The notes beneath the pieces were generated by a model. That model had not been told where the DNA came from and made no database searches. It saw nothing but the letters and a program-made list of their open reading frames with translations. Positions 1-11,730 of a stretch of 64,000 nt of DNA are shown here, one piece after another; positions within the stretch are counted from its first letter, which is position 1; each line of letters begins with the position of its first letter. The DNA is from Amphiura filiformis (lineage: Eukaryota > Echinodermata > Ophiuroidea > Amphilepidida > Amphiuridae): positions 100,583,893 to 100,647,892 of the forward strand of contig NC_092628.1 in NCBI RefSeq assembly GCF_039555335.1. The letters run 5' to 3'. Made by a program: the position numbers and the translations under genes.

Positions 1-133
1 AAATAATTGTTTCGGTTTGTTAAAGCTAACGGGCAAAGGCTTCATAACATACCAACATTATACTTGATCAACTTTTCTGAAATAGGAGAAAAAGAGGGCG
101 CAATGAGGGGCCTCTTTTTATTGGGACACCCTG

Positions 134-410
134 TACAAAAATATGTTATCTTAACACTTCATCATCACAAACAAGCCGAAATCTAGCACGTGGTAAAATT
201 TGAAAATCATATTAAGACACCGCAATCATCTTGAGACAGACAGACTTAATCCCAAAGAGTTTATAGACTGATTTGATTTGAAGACGTATAATACTTTTTA
301 CCCGTTGCAGTCGTCACCTCCTATCATCAATCAACACGCAATTCTTACTTTACCCGATTTAACATGAGGTCGTCGACTTCATGGATCATTTCATCAACTG
401 TGAGCAAATA
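134..410 (+). repeat. 277-bp direct duplication, left copy
   Basis: This segment recurs in the same orientation at 3041-3320, about 2.9 kb away, with only scattered substitutions and small indels. Both copies share AACACTTCATCAT near the start, AGACACCGCAATCATC in the middle and ACATGAGGTCGTCGACTT near the end. I see no terminal inverted repeats, no open frame and no target duplication, so it may be a segmental duplication or two copies of an unrecognised dispersed repeat. Confidence 0.8.
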
Positions 411-999
411 TGCTTATATAAACAATAGTTTTTAATATATTCATGATAATTGAATGTATCAACTGTTAGCATTAACGAAAGAAGACGAACAGAAGAAATA
501 AATTGGAAAACATCCCTCCACACCACCTGTCCCCCCAATAAAAAAAAAACCGGTATAATCTAGGACAGAAGAGAAGATAAAACAACAACAACAACAACAT
601 GATCTAGTAAGAAGTTCCTCACATCATTTCAAAACAAAACAGTGCTACAAATTATGCGACATGCCGAAAAAAATTCTAATATACTAATATTCAAAGAAGC
701 CAAAATTTGGCACGTGGGTTACCCTCATATGTTATTTATCTGTTTATCGTAAACGTTTTATCTTCAGCTTCATTGTACCATGAATATCGACAAAACATGA
801 AATGTGGGGTTATGTATACACCATTTCAAGTTCAATCCAAACCAGACAGACATATCCAGATCAAGAACGCAGCATCATAATTCAACACTCCCAAGTAATG
901 CAATATCTGTCAAATACACTTTGAAAGTAAAATTTTTGTATTCGTTTGTCCAGACGAATTTAATTGCAATTGGCCCATTTTGAAAAATGTATCCATATA
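411..999. other. AT-rich intergenic DNA, nothing recognised
   Basis: No convincing coding frame, RNA gene or repeat structure is visible apart from a short A-run near 540 and a short ACA microsatellite near 583. Confidence 0.5.
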
Positions 1000-1979
1000 C
1001 AGACTTGACATTTAATATGGAATATTTTTTCGCAAACTTCCAAGACTGGTCTGGGAGGGATCTGCATAAACCGCACGGGCTAAATATTAATTGGGGTGTG
1101 TCGGGAGATGGTGTAGAATTATTGTTTGACAGAAAATGTGCTTTCCATTAGTTTACAATATGGCGCTCATAATGTAGTGGATTAGCCTAAAATGGCGGAT
1201 TTAGGGAGACTGAATTTGATTTTTATGGGGGTAAAATTTCTTAATTTGAGCAACATTATTCTGATATTATCAAATGCATTCAGGTTTGAGGCGATATTTA
1301 CTGAACCTAAAAACCAATGGTGTTCGTCAGAACTGACATGCACTTGTAATCTACCAGTATTGAAAGTGCGAGGAGCTTAAAAAAAATATGGCTCTTAAAA
1401 GTGGTTCGCACTCAGAGAGATTGAATGGTCCTCTGGGGCCAAATCTTATAAACTTAATGTACACAAAGAAACAGCGTGCGTTTATTGGACAACCAGGATC
1501 CTCGTAGTTGTTTTTGTACCGCAAGTTTATAACATTTGACCCCAGGGGGCCATTCAAACTCTCTGAGTATGTACCACGCTTAAGAGCCCTATTTTTAAGC
1601 TCCTCCCCTGTTCAAAAAATTGGTACATTACAATCGTATTTCAGCTGTGATGAATGCCAATTGCTGATAAAGTTTAAGAAATATCACCTCAAACCCCTAT
1701 AAATTTGATAATAACAGCACAATGTTGCGTAAAGTCCAAATTTGTGTCCCCCACAAAGCACAAATTCAGCCTCCCTAAATCCGCCATTTTAGACAAATTC
1801 GCTACATTAAGAGCACCATAATGTAAACTTATGGAAAGCACGTTTTATATCCAACAATTGTTTTACACCATCTCCCGACACACCCCAATTATTATTTAGC
1901 CCGTGCGGTTTATGCAGACTCCGTCCATACCAGTCTTGGAATTTTGCGAAAAAATATTCCATATTAAATGTCAAGTCTG
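1000..1979. mobile_element. 980-bp foldback (near-palindromic) MITE
   Basis: The left half (1000-1490) is repeated as the reverse complement in the right half (1490-1979). Both ends begin CAGACTTGACATTTAATATG, and the inner parts also pair, for example the block around TGGGGTGTGTCGGGAGATGG. TA lies directly outside both ends (998-999 and 1980-1981), consistent with a TA target-site duplication. By eye the arms are roughly 80% alike. No transposase frame is present, so this is a non-autonomous DNA element, possibly Tc1/mariner-type from the TA target. The superfamily is not proven. Confidence 0.82.
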
Positions 1980-2142
1980 TAATTTTGATTTAACCCTTTG
2001 ACTTGTTTTGACCTATACATTAATTAGGCATATGACCATTGACTTTTTTCATTCCTTGAGACTAAAGGAAGAACTTGAGATATTTCATAACAAGGGTGTC
2101 AGAAGGCCATTTTCAACTATAATAAGGCACAAAAGATTTAGT

Positions 2143-2480
2143 TAAGGGAACGGATAGCAACGTTTGTACTGTATTTTGTGCGACATGAGAGCATTTTAGA
2201 CATATCGAATTGCATTTTGAATACGAGGAATGTTCTTCTGATATCAAATAATTTGTATTTTGTTTTAAATTTGCGATACAATACAATATAGCAAATGATT
2301 GAAAATTGATATTTTGCTGCTTTTTTAAATATTTAAAGGTCCTCGAAATAAACTTAATAAATCTAATGATATGTACTTAAAAGTATGTAGATGGGAGGAA
2401 AAGCCGACCATCATTTGAAAATGTTGACTTTTCGTATTGAAGGGACACATTTTTCTTCAAAAGACCTAAATATTGTAGGT
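2143..2480 (+). mobile_element. Single arm of the palindromic repeat family seen at 25211-25741
   Basis: The segment shares GATATGTACTTAAA, the GAAAAGCCG region and the CGTATTGAAG stretch with the left half of the palindrome at 25211. It also carries ATTGCATTTTGAATACGAGG, which appears in the right half of that element. Only one arm is present here, so this looks like a truncated copy. Confidence 0.65.
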
Positions 2481-3040
2481 GAAATATATGCAAAGTATGT
2501 AACCAGAATATGCATTGTATTAATTGGAAATGTAAGAAGAGGAAAATAGTATTAGGCAAACATGGCATTTATTGATTGTATTGAATTAAGCTATATATAT
2601 ATATATTATAAATACATTAAATTACTTTGAAACCTTAAGAATGCTTTATATAAATGCTTTCTATGTGATCGTAAATTGAGCCCCAAAATATATTAATACC
2701 AGTTTAAGTTTAATGTTTAAGTCCTCCATGTTAATGTAAGTGCTGAACGTAGTTCTCCTTGAACATATTTAGGCAACGGTAGAATACAAGTACTCATATA
2801 TTACTAAATCATCGGTAAATATATGAATAAATGAATTAACTATAAAAATTAATAATAATTATTAATGTGAATAAATTCTCTGCATAGATGCAATAAATAT
2901 CAACATTAAAAAAAGGAAAATCCGAGAAAGAATGGATAAATTTAAACAACGGTACAATCAACATGATCAAGAACTGAAGATTAAACCGCAATAAAAGTAA
3001 TGTCTCTTACGTACAGCATTTCAAACAACACAATACTATA
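2481..3040. other. AT-rich intergenic DNA with short TA tract
   Basis: A short TA dinucleotide run lies near 2588-2606. Nothing else is recognised on either strand. Confidence 0.5.
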
Positions 3041-3320
3041 TACAAAAATATGTTATCTTAACACTTCATCATTCACAAAAACAATCCAGAATCTAGCACG
3101 TGATAAGATTTGAAAATCATATTAAGACACCGCAATCATCTTGAGACAGACAGACTTAATCCCAAAGAGTTTATGGACTGATTTGATTTGAAGACGTATA
3201 ATACTTTTTACCCGTTGCATTCATCACCTCCCTTCATCAATCAACACGCAATTCTTACTTGACTTGACTTAACATGAGGTCGTCGACTTTATGGATCATT
3301 TCAACAACTGTGAGCGAATA
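3041..3320 (+). repeat. Direct duplication, right copy
   Basis: This is the second copy of the sequence at 134-410, in the same orientation. It differs by small indels, for example extra bases after TCATCATT, and a few substitutions. Sequence on both sides is unrelated to that around the left copy, which defines the duplicated interval. Confidence 0.8.
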
Positions 3321-5010
3321 TTATTTGTAGATAACTATTTACTTTGAAAATAAGGTGTTTTGATACTTTTATATGCATAATATAAATTTAAAACAATACT
3401 TCCGTGTGATTTTTATTGCATCGTTTTCACACTTTAGATTCGTGAATGCAAAAACATTTATATAGATGCAACGGGTAGTTTACGAAATGGACTGGGGAAA
3501 AGGAAAGCCCGGATAAATAATGGTATTGTATTACTGGATGTTTAATATACAAAGTATTTCACCTTTGAGAAATCATTTAAAGTCTTATTATTTACCAATA
3601 AGGCCATTAAAAATACTATGATGTTATTGTTGTTATTAAAACTTTGATGAAGAAAATCAGAGGTTTGTGTGCATCAAGTAAAGAATATCCGAAATGCATT
3701 TGGAGCAAGTATTAATGGCATTTTTTTTGGCAAAAGCCAATCGATACGGTATCTCCTGAATTTCCAACAACAAAAAAACAAAAAACAACAACGCAATTAT
3801 CATTATTTTTGAAATCACGATATTATCTTTTTATTGGACTTTCTTGACAATCTGAACATGTTGAAACAAAATCATTAAAAAAAAAAATTATTGAAAACAC
3901 TGGACTACAATTCGCTTAGTTCGCTAAGTTGATAGAAGGAACTAACTTTAATATTTCCCCATAGCAGCCACTGGACTACAATGATGGTTAAACAGAGGAG
4001 AAAACCCATGTATCTTGTTTGGCAATGAAAGGTATGAAAGAAAAAAAAGAAGAAATTAAGCTAAACGGTCATTACCTGCATCAGGTAATTGATTATGTAG
4101 TCCTTAATACTTACTCGTAGTACCAAATCGGGCCAATGGCAAAAAAAATCACTCATTTTCACAGACGAATAATTATATAAAATATCTACCAAGACAAGTG
4201 AGAAAGGGGTATTCATTCAATGGAAGAACATCACCCATAAAGAAATGATCATGACAAATTTTAAACGAAATGTGAGCTATTTTTCAGTAGTATTATCTTG
4301 ACTTTCATGGCTCTACCGGAACAAGATATCGTGAGTATCTTTTGAAGTGTTGAAAAACAAGAAAATGCGTCTCCCCTGGCTGGGAATTCTAAGTGTAGAA
4401 TATATTTCATCGAATGTCATCTTGACAGGTTATAACATTATCATGAAATAAAACCTGTTTGGTACCTGTATACGATGCAAAGATAGTGATAGTGATTTGT
4501 ATAATTAGGGTTTATTCGCCGTAGAAGTAGTGATGTAACAAGATTAATTACCATATTTGCGATTGGTGAATACAATTTTTGAATGTATTGCCCCACACTA
4601 GACATATGCTGTAACTCTGCATCGCACCATTGATTATCAAAGAATATGCATAAAGACCCAGATCATAATTCCTTGAAAATGTCAAATTATGCTGGCATCA
4701 CTCACACCTGTACGATTTAGTGCAAATAATTATTAAAGAAGGCTAGGCTAATAAAGAGAAAATGAAAATGAGAAACAAATTTTAACAGAAAATCAACATG
4801 ATCAATGAAATGTTTTGGCAATACATAACTTGATTTGAAAAAGGTGAAATTATCAACCATAACGATACAAGCCATGATACACAAATCAACTTTTATATTA
4901 AATTTACAACCCAATTTAGTATTCTTACTATCGTTTTTGATGTTTAAAACACTACACAGATAAGCCAGGACTAAATGTTATTGCGTGGTCCCAGTGATGA
5001 GTAGAATTGT
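3321..5010. other. Intergenic DNA, nothing recognised
   Basis: The stretch is AT-rich and contains only short open frames on both strands. None has a recognisable domain, codon pattern or neighbouring splice signals that I could defend. Confidence 0.5.
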
Positions 5011-5530
5011 CTTCGTCGTGCACTATGGCGTGAAAAATGTGAGAGCAAAATTATTCTTCCTAATTTTTGCAATTATTGTTTTAAAAAAGGGACCAGTTTT
5101 CCACCATGCAAATAAAAACTGACAATTGCTGAGATATATGTCTCGGGGCTATGGAAGCTTCCAATCAATACGGGTAAAAAATAAACTGCGTGCCACTCCC
5201 ACGGTTAACACTTATAACTGGTTTTTAAAAAAATAGACTCTGTTAGATTCCGTTCCCTATACGCATGTACACTTGGGACAACGTTAGTAACTTGTGACAG
5301 CGACTAAGTATACCTTAATACATAAAATAATGCAGGAAATCAGATGAATATAGCGCGAATCCGATAGGTTCGTATAGAAAATGAAGTAGGGACTAACTAA
5401 ATCACAGATTGCTGGAACAGGGATATGGTCAGAACCACTTTAGATGCGATGCACTAGCAATCCGTATTTGGGGAATCCTGGTTTATCTGGAGACTCGGAA
5501 AGATTATCCGCGCAATCAACAGATAGAGAG

Positions 5531-5846
5531 CCGGGGGGGGGTTCTTCGAAAAATTTTGTACGGGGTGTGCCACGCAGACTTTCGGATGCTGACTTTCTCT
5601 ATACCTACTTTTTGCTGTTTTGCTACCCATCAGTATACCAATTTTCAAGAAAAAGCACCCAAAAAGCACCCAAATTTGCCATAATTGGGCGCTTTAATGG
5701 CATTTTTGCCCAAATGCGCCCAATTGGGCGCATTGGTATCCACTGAAAACCCACCCATCGATATACCAAAATCGCTGAAAAGGCCCCCAAAACCGTGGCA
5801 CATCCCCGTATACCTTCAACCAGGAAGACCCCCCCCCCCCCCCAGG
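5531..5846. mobile_element. 316-bp MITE with 9-bp target duplication (Mutator-like)
   Basis: The insertion sits inside the block-1 leader and is absent from the matching leaders of blocks 2 and 3. It is flanked by GATAGAGAG at 5522-5530 and 5847-5855, a perfect 9-bp duplication of the kind made by Mutator-like transposases. Its ends are G-run and C-run inverted termini. An inverted, diverged relative lies at 26395-26610 and shares the GGATGTGCCACGGTTTT block. No transposase is encoded. Confidence 0.78.
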
Positions 5847-6722
5847 GATAGAGAGTGCATGAATATGAGCTAATATGAACATCCGTCATCGCGCTCGCAA
5901 TAAAACTTGATGAAACCGTGATCAATACTGTTTGTATTGGGCCCAATTTCATTACAATGCACTGGCCTTCCATCATTCTGTACTTGTGTGATTATTCTTG
6001 TCAGTCAATCCAATTACATTGAAATCGCACTATATACGGCGGCGGGAATGATCTATTACATTTTTATGTCAATTGGAAGCATACGTAATGATTTTGAATT
6101 TGAAACACCTGATGTCGGTTCAACCCAAAGAGTTGTAAATGAGAAACATTTAGCGACATCGCGACAGGTTTGAATAGATTTCGAATGCCGATATTTTGGC
6201 ATATTTCATATAACATGTATAAGTAGGCATAAATGAAGCCCGAGAGTGACTCGTCCTTCGCAGGAAGTCACCTACCTGCCCCGTGTATACATAGAACCAA
6301 ATCTACATGAAATATCGCGTCATAAGGGCGTGATTGTTCCAGCCCAAGTTACAAGTTAAAATGGGAAAATATATCACCATAACATATCTATTTATTAATT
6401 CCTTTAAAGTTTGCAATAAAAAGTGTTTTCAATTGCAATTTATATTTGGATTAGAGAATTTTGAAAAATTGTTTGTTAGTCTGCAATATGAATATCATGA
6501 CACGCATTGATGTACAATGATGAAGAATGGACATGATGGAAAAGAAGAAGAAAAAGGGGGAGAAAAGGGTACGTGGAACAATAGTGAGGAGATTTAGAGA
6601 CATAGACACTATAAGAAGTAATTAACTCAAAAGTCTTCATTCCAAATAAGATGAGGTGTTATGTTATTGCTTAGTCTATCTATGCGAAGATGACAACAAA
6701 AAAAAACAACCGAAAAATATAA

Positions 6723-6794
6723 TGGAACTGCCGGGGATTGAACCCGGGGCCTCAAACATGCAAAGCGTGCGCTCTACCACTGAGCTACAACCCC
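6723..6794 (-). tRNA. tRNA-Ala(TGC), copy 1, degenerate
   Basis: The 72-nt cloverleaf keeps anticodon TGC and intact T-stem sequence. It differs from the array consensus in the acceptor stem (GGGGTTG paired with CAGTTCC, so several wobble pairs) and has a C-T mismatch in the anticodon stem (CACGC against GTTTG). G3:U70, the alanine identity pair, remains. A T5 run about 8 bp past the 3' end and a longer T-run further on can serve as pol III terminators. The upstream E2F-like box seen at other copies is mutated here. It corresponds to copy 6 in block 2. Function is doubtful. Confidence 0.8.
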
Positions 6795-6932
6795 AAGGCT
6801 GGGAATTGAATGACTTTATTTTTACTATTTCTTTTGTAACAAAGTCGAGTATAGTATTATATATATATTTTTTTAAACGTGACATTTCAACCCAACATTT
6901 CAAAATAATAAAAATTACATATTTACAATCTA

Positions 6933-7125
6933 TTCGCCACTTGCACGGTTCCGCCATTATGCACTATGTGCGGGAGAGCCTCGAACTGGCAGCATACATG
7001 AATGGGAATTGAACCAGTCATATAACATTCTGTGTAAGGTTACGTAATTCTTCCTTTCATGTATGCTGCCAGTTCGAGGCTCTCCCGCATATAGTGCATA
7101 ATGGCGGAACCGTGCAAGTGGCGAA
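6933..7125. mobile_element. 193-bp palindromic MITE with TA target
   Basis: The arms are nearly perfect inverted repeats of about 70 bp, beginning TTCGCCACTTGCACGGTTCC, around a spacer of about 45 bp. The same tRNA-unit sequence without the insertion is seen at 9121 (CAATCTAGAGACAAAAG), which shows the empty site and places TA on both sides (6931-6932, 7126-7127). The arms are far more alike than those of most MITEs here, so the insertion looks recent. Confidence 0.85.
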
Positions 7126-7475
7126 TAGAGACAAAAGTCTTGTTATTACTTTCTTCAATTTTCTCGTATGGTCAAAAATATCATATAAAATATAAAAGTA
7201 TATATTTTTGAGAAGGAAATGACAAAAGGAATCCAACAACTGTATCTCCAACATTCGGGAAAAATATCCCCTTTTTGAAATGGTTAAAAAACTGGACTTT
7301 CAACCCTAAATTCTGAACCATCACGCTCACATTTTAATAATAAAAATTACATATTTTTAATCTAGAAACATTAATTCATGTAACTACTTTCTCTTTTTTT
7401 AAAAATTTAAATTAGGCCCTTAAATTTCTTTTACGGCTAAAAATATCACAAAATTCAATGTACGTTCGTATACAA

Positions 7476-7487
7476 TTTCCCGCCAAA
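7476..7487 (-). promoter_or_regulatory. E2F-like motif in the right end of a foldback segment
   Basis: TTTCCCGCCAAA on the plus strand is the inverted partner of the TTTGGCGGGAAA placed next to the tRNA genes. Further intact inverted copies lie at 9503, 10833, 19250, 21231, 31389 and 32537. It matches the textbook E2F/DP site by eye. Because it sits in the inverted end of a repeated segment, its recurrence may reflect copying rather than selection. Confidence 0.35.
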
Positions 7488-7679
7488 TGCGGCGACCCTG
7501 CGTTCACTCTTAAAAATAGATTAACAATTTAAATTGCGATGTCTACTAAATTTAAAAAAAAAATCATATTCTATTACTTTGGTTTCTTAATAGGGCCTAA
7601 TGCTTTGTATGTGATCGAAAATGAGGGCCTAAATATATCAACACCAGTTTAACAATGTTTTAATTATTTAAATCGAACT

Positions 7680-7870
7680 TTCAAAATTTCAGGCCCTCCC
7701 CTTTTGACATGAAAATTATGGGTCAACCCCATAGAAAAGCATATAAACTCAATTTTCCCAGGAAAATTTGTGGTCATTCTTTTCAGGCCCCCCCTTAGGA
7801 GGGTCAAAAATGTTAAGCCCCCCCCCTTTTTTCCATCAGGCCCCCCTAACAAGTATTTTTGAACGGTCCC
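7680..7870. mobile_element. Truncated PIF/Harbinger-like MITE
   Basis: The right end reads GAACGGTCCC followed by TAA, identical to the right end of the complete copy at 19485-19651, and the two share the AATTTTCCCAGGAAAATTTG core. The left terminus (GGGACCGTTC) is missing, so the copy is truncated at that side. Confidence 0.7.
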
Positions 7871-8224
7871 TAAAGGATTAGGATTTAGCTATATGTTTCA
7901 TTTGTCAAAACAAGATAATAAATTAAAAATATTTTTTGATGAAGTTTTCAATAAAATATTTATATTTTGGATTAGGGAATTATGGAAAATAGTATGTCAA
8001 TTTGGTTTGTTTGAATAGTCTCCAATATGAACATGATTAGTAAAGCAGAGATGTGCAATGAATGGAGAATAGGGAAGAAGGAAAACGAAAATGGAACAAT
8101 AATGACAAGATTTCGAAACACATGCCCTGCCAGGAAAAAAAGGAAAATTAATTCATAAGTCTTTATTCCAAATAAGAGTGTATTTAAATACTTTTTCTAT
8201 ACAATAATGACTACCAAAAATGTA

Positions 8225-8296
8225 TGGAGCTGCCGGGGATTGAACCCGGGGCCTCACACATGCAAAGCGTGCGCTCTACCACTGAGCTACAGCCCC
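8225..8296 (-). tRNA. tRNA-Ala(TGC), copy 2, intact
   Basis: This copy represents the array consensus. The 7-bp acceptor stem is GGGGCTG with CAGCTCC, and its G3:U70 pair is the identity signal for alanyl-tRNA synthetase. The D-loop is AGTGGTA, the anticodon loop TTTGCAT (TGC, reading GCN codons), the variable loop AGGCC and the T-arm CCGGG TTCAATC CCCGG, with discriminator A. Internal A box (TAGCTCAGTGG) and B box (GGTTCAATCC) are intact. There is no intron and no encoded CCA. A T5 terminator lies six bases past the discriminator base. TTTGGCGGGAAA lies at 8346-8357, 50 bp upstream of the 5' end. By duplication it aligns with units 3, 7 and 11. Confidence 0.96.
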
Positions 8297-8345
8297 AACG
8301 TTGCGCAATTGCTGATTATACGTAGTATTGACATGCAGGCTTGCG

Positions 8346-8357
8346 TTTGGCGGGAAA
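8346..8357 (-). promoter_or_regulatory. E2F-like motif 50 bp upstream of a tRNA-Ala gene
   Basis: TTTGGCGGGAAA (plus strand) matches the E2F/DP consensus. The same 12-mer starts exactly 50 bp beyond the tRNA 5' end at copies 2, 3, 5, 7, 11 and 12, 51 bp at deleted copy 9, and 43 bp at deleted copy 15. The regulatory role is inference. Confidence 0.35.
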
Positions 8358-8935
8358 TTATTGTGTGACTTTATTTTTTACTATATCTTTAGTAACAAAG
8401 ATAAGTATTTAAAGTTATACATTTTTGGAAAGGGAATGATACAAGGAATTCAACTGTATCTTCAAAATTGGGATAAATACCGCTTGAAAAAAGGGGTTAA
8501 TAAAGGAATTTCACAGTTAAAAGTTTGTGTCCATTCTTAGGCATGTTATAGGATTCAAAATAATAAAATATACAAAATTTTTAGTCCAGAGACAACATTC
8601 TTGTTACTACTTTCTCAATGGTTTGAAGAATATGTCCAGAAATTTGTTCAGGGCCCAAAATGTCATAAAACTTTGTAAATAGTAAAAAATTAATAACAAT
8701 GCACATTTTGACCTATTTGGGCCTATAATGTTGAAAAATATACACAAGTTTGAACAATTTTCTCATATGGTCAAAAATATCATATAAAATATAAAAGTAT
8801 ATATTTCTAGAAAGAAAATGATAAAAGGAATCAAACAACTGTATCTTCAACATTCGGGAAAATATCCCTTTTTGAAATGGTTAAAAAACTGGACTGAATT
8901 CCACTGTATTTTCAAAATTTTGAAAAAAAAAACCC

Positions 8936-9058
<123 letters not shown>

Positions 9059-10106
9059 TTATTATTTTTTAAACGGGACATTTCAACCCAACATTTCAAA
9101 ATAATAAAAATGACATATTTACAATCTAGAGACAAAAGTCTTGTTATTACTTTCTTCAATTTTCTCGTATGGTCAAAAATATCATATAAAATATAAAAGT
9201 ATATATTTTTGGAAAGGAAATGATAAAAGGAATCAAACAACTGTATCTTCAACATTCGGGAAAATATCCCCTTTTTGAAATGGTTAAAAAACTGGACTTT
9301 CAACCCTAAATTCTGAACCATGACGCTCACAAAAATTACATATTTTTAATCTAGAAACATTAATTCATGTTACTACTTTTTTTAAAATTTTAAATTAGGC
9401 CCTTAAATTTCTTTTACGGCTAAAAATATCACAAAATTCAATGTACGTTCGTATACTTGTGTTTATTACTTTAAAAGGTATAGAGAAAATAAAGTCAAAC
9501 AATTTCCCGCCAAATGCGGCGACCCTGCGTTCACTCTTAAAAATAGATTAACAATTTAAATTGCGATGTCTACTAAAAAAAAAAAAAAAATAAATAAAAA
9601 AATCATATTCTATTTGGTATCTTAATAATGCTTTGTATGTGATCGAAAATTAGGCCCCTAAAAATATCAACACCAGTTTAACAATGTTTAAATTATTTAA
9701 ATCGAACTTTCTTGCCAGTTAGAACTAACTAAAGGATTAGGATTTAGCTACTAGTAGGCCTATATGTTTCATTTGGCAAAACAAGATAAAAAATTGTAAT
9801 TAAAAAAATAGTGGTGTATTTATCTGGAATTAGCAGTTTTAAATAAAATTTTTATATTTTGGATTAGAGAATTATGAAAAATAGTATGCCAATTTGGTTT
9901 GTTCGTTAGTCTCCAATATGAACACGATAAGCAGAGATGTACAATGAATGGAGAATAGGGAAGAAGGAAAAGGGATATGGAACATTTGAAACACAGGCCC
10001 TACCAGAAAAAAAAAGAAAATTAATTCAATTTTATAGTCTTTATTCCAAATTAGAGGACATGTATATAATTGCCTTTTCTATACAACAATGACAACCAAA
10101 AATTTA

Positions 10107-10178
10107 TGGAGCTGCCGGGGATTGAACCCGGGGACTCACACATGCAAAGCGTGCGCTCTACCACTGAGCTACAGCCCC
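10107..10178 (-). tRNA. tRNA-Ala(TGC), copy 3, one variable-loop change
   Basis: It is identical to the consensus except for one G-to-T change in the variable loop (AGTCC in place of AGGCC), which should not disrupt a stem. The G3:U70 pair, anticodon TGC and both internal boxes are intact. A T5 terminator follows, and the E2F-like 12-mer lies at 10228-10239. Confidence 0.93.
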
Positions 10179-10220
10179 AACGTTTCGCAATCACTGATTA
10201 TACGTAGTCTTGATATGCAG

Positions 10221-10850
10221 GCTTGCGTTTGGCGGGAAATTGTGTGACTTTATTTTTTACTATATCTTTTAAAGTAACAAAGATAAGTAAAAAAGTTATA
10301 CATTTTTGGAAAGGGAATGATACAAGGAATCTTCAAAATTGGGAAAAATACCAATTTTTTTTTTAATTAAGGAATTTTTTCAACTAACTGTTTAGGATTC
10401 AAAATAATAAAAAAATATATATCTTTTATTTAATCCAGAGACAATATTCTTGTTACTACTTTCTCAATTGTTTAAAGAATATGTCCAGGAATTTGTTTAG
10501 GGCCCAAAATGTCATAAAACTTTGTAAATAGTAAAAAATTAATAACAATGCACATTTTGACCTATTTGGGCCTATAATGTTGAAAAATATACACAAGTTT
10601 GAAAAACGAATAACTAGATTGTGGACTCTACCCACAATATGGGATTCGGAAATATAAGCGGAGCTAGCTATTATGGTCCGAACATTTTGGCCGGAAAATC
10701 TAGTTTTTTGAATGAGTTTCTCAAATTTCGAAGATAATGTTTAATTCCTTTAATAATGTCCTTTTCCAGGATGTACGTTCATATACTTGTCTTTGTTACT
10801 TTAAAAGATACAGTGAAAATAAAGTCAAACAATTTCCCGCCAAATGCGTG
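10221..10850. repeat. Foldback segment of the tRNA unit (~620 bp)
   Basis: The left end (GCGTTTGGCGGGAAATTGTG, then GACTTTATTTTT and ATCTTTTAAAGTAACAAAG) reappears as the reverse complement at the right end, including CTTTGTTACTTTAAAAGAT, AAAATAAAGTC and TTTCCCGCCAAATGCG. The inverted ends pair over about 70 bp. Equivalent segments lie at 30748-31407 and 31897-32555. It could be an old MITE that inserted beside an ancestral tRNA gene and was then amplified with it. No clear target duplication remains. Confidence 0.72.
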
Positions 10851-11257
10851 CACCCTTAAAAATAGTTTAGCAATCATGGCAATTTAAGTTGCGATGTCTA
10901 GGCCCTACTAATATTTACAATCTCATTAGATAAAATATCATATTCTATTACTTTGAAATCTTACTAATGCTCTATAATGATAAGAAGAAGAAGATGAAGA
11001 AGATAGTAATTTTTAATTTTGATGAAGTTTTCAATAAAATTGCAAATTATATTTGGATTAGAGAATTATGAAATAGTATGCCAATTTGGTTTGTTTGTTA
11101 GTCTATTTATGAACATGACAAGCATAGATATACAATGAATGAAGAATGGGGAAGAAAAGGGAAAAGGGAAGTTGAACACTAGTGACGAGATTTAGAAACA
11201 TAGGTCCTACAAGAAAAAAAAAAGAACAATTAATTCAAAAGACTTCATTCTAAATAA

Positions 11258-11602
11258 GGGACGCACCATTAGATTCTCAGGGGGGGGCATGGGAGTTTGG
11301 GTCAGGCAGATTTTTTTTTTTTTCGCCGCCGAAGGCGGTGGAATTTTTTTTTTTTCGCCTCCAAGAGCACCAATTTTTTTTTTTCGCCGCCTTCGGCGGC
11401 GAAGTTATTTTTTTTTCAATTTTAATGTACATTTTTATACAAAGTTGGGTGGGGAATTTTTTTTTTTACTCATCAGTGAGGCAAAAATTTTTTTTTCGTC
11501 TCACTAGTGGGCAAAGTTTTTTTTTTTTTCTCACTAGTGGGCAAAGTTTTTTTTTTTTCAAAAAACTCCCATGCCCCCCCTGGAAATCTAATGGTGCGCC
11601 CC
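11258..11602. mobile_element. 345-bp PIF/Harbinger-like MITE
   Basis: The termini are inverted (GGGACGCACCATTAGAT on the left, ATCTAATGGTGCGCCCC on the right), flanked by TAA at 11255-11257 and 11603-11605. A 3-bp TAA duplication with G-rich ends is the PIF/Harbinger pattern. Other tRNA units show the empty site (AAATAAGAGAACGTG). The inside is a series of T-runs separated by GCCGCCTTCGGCGGC-type or CTCACTAGTGGGCAAAG segments and encodes nothing. Confidence 0.83.
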
Positions 11603-11658
11603 TAAGAGAACGTGTTTATAATTGCTTACTCTAAACAACGACGACAACCAAAAATTCA

Positions 11659-11730
11659 TGGAGCTGCCGGGGATTGAACCCGGGGCCTCACACATGCAAA
11701 GCGTGCGCTCTATCACTGAGCTACAGCCCC
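11659..11730 (-). tRNA. tRNA-Ala(TGC), copy 4, D-loop variant
   Basis: It matches the consensus except that the D-loop reads AGTGATA, changing G19. G19 normally pairs with C56 of the T-loop to hold the elbow, so this copy may fold less well. A T5 terminator is present. The sequence upstream of the gene is of a different type, with about 145 extra bases between the tRNA and a mutated E2F-like box (TTTGGAGGGAAA). The same spacer type accompanies copy 14. Confidence 0.88.
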
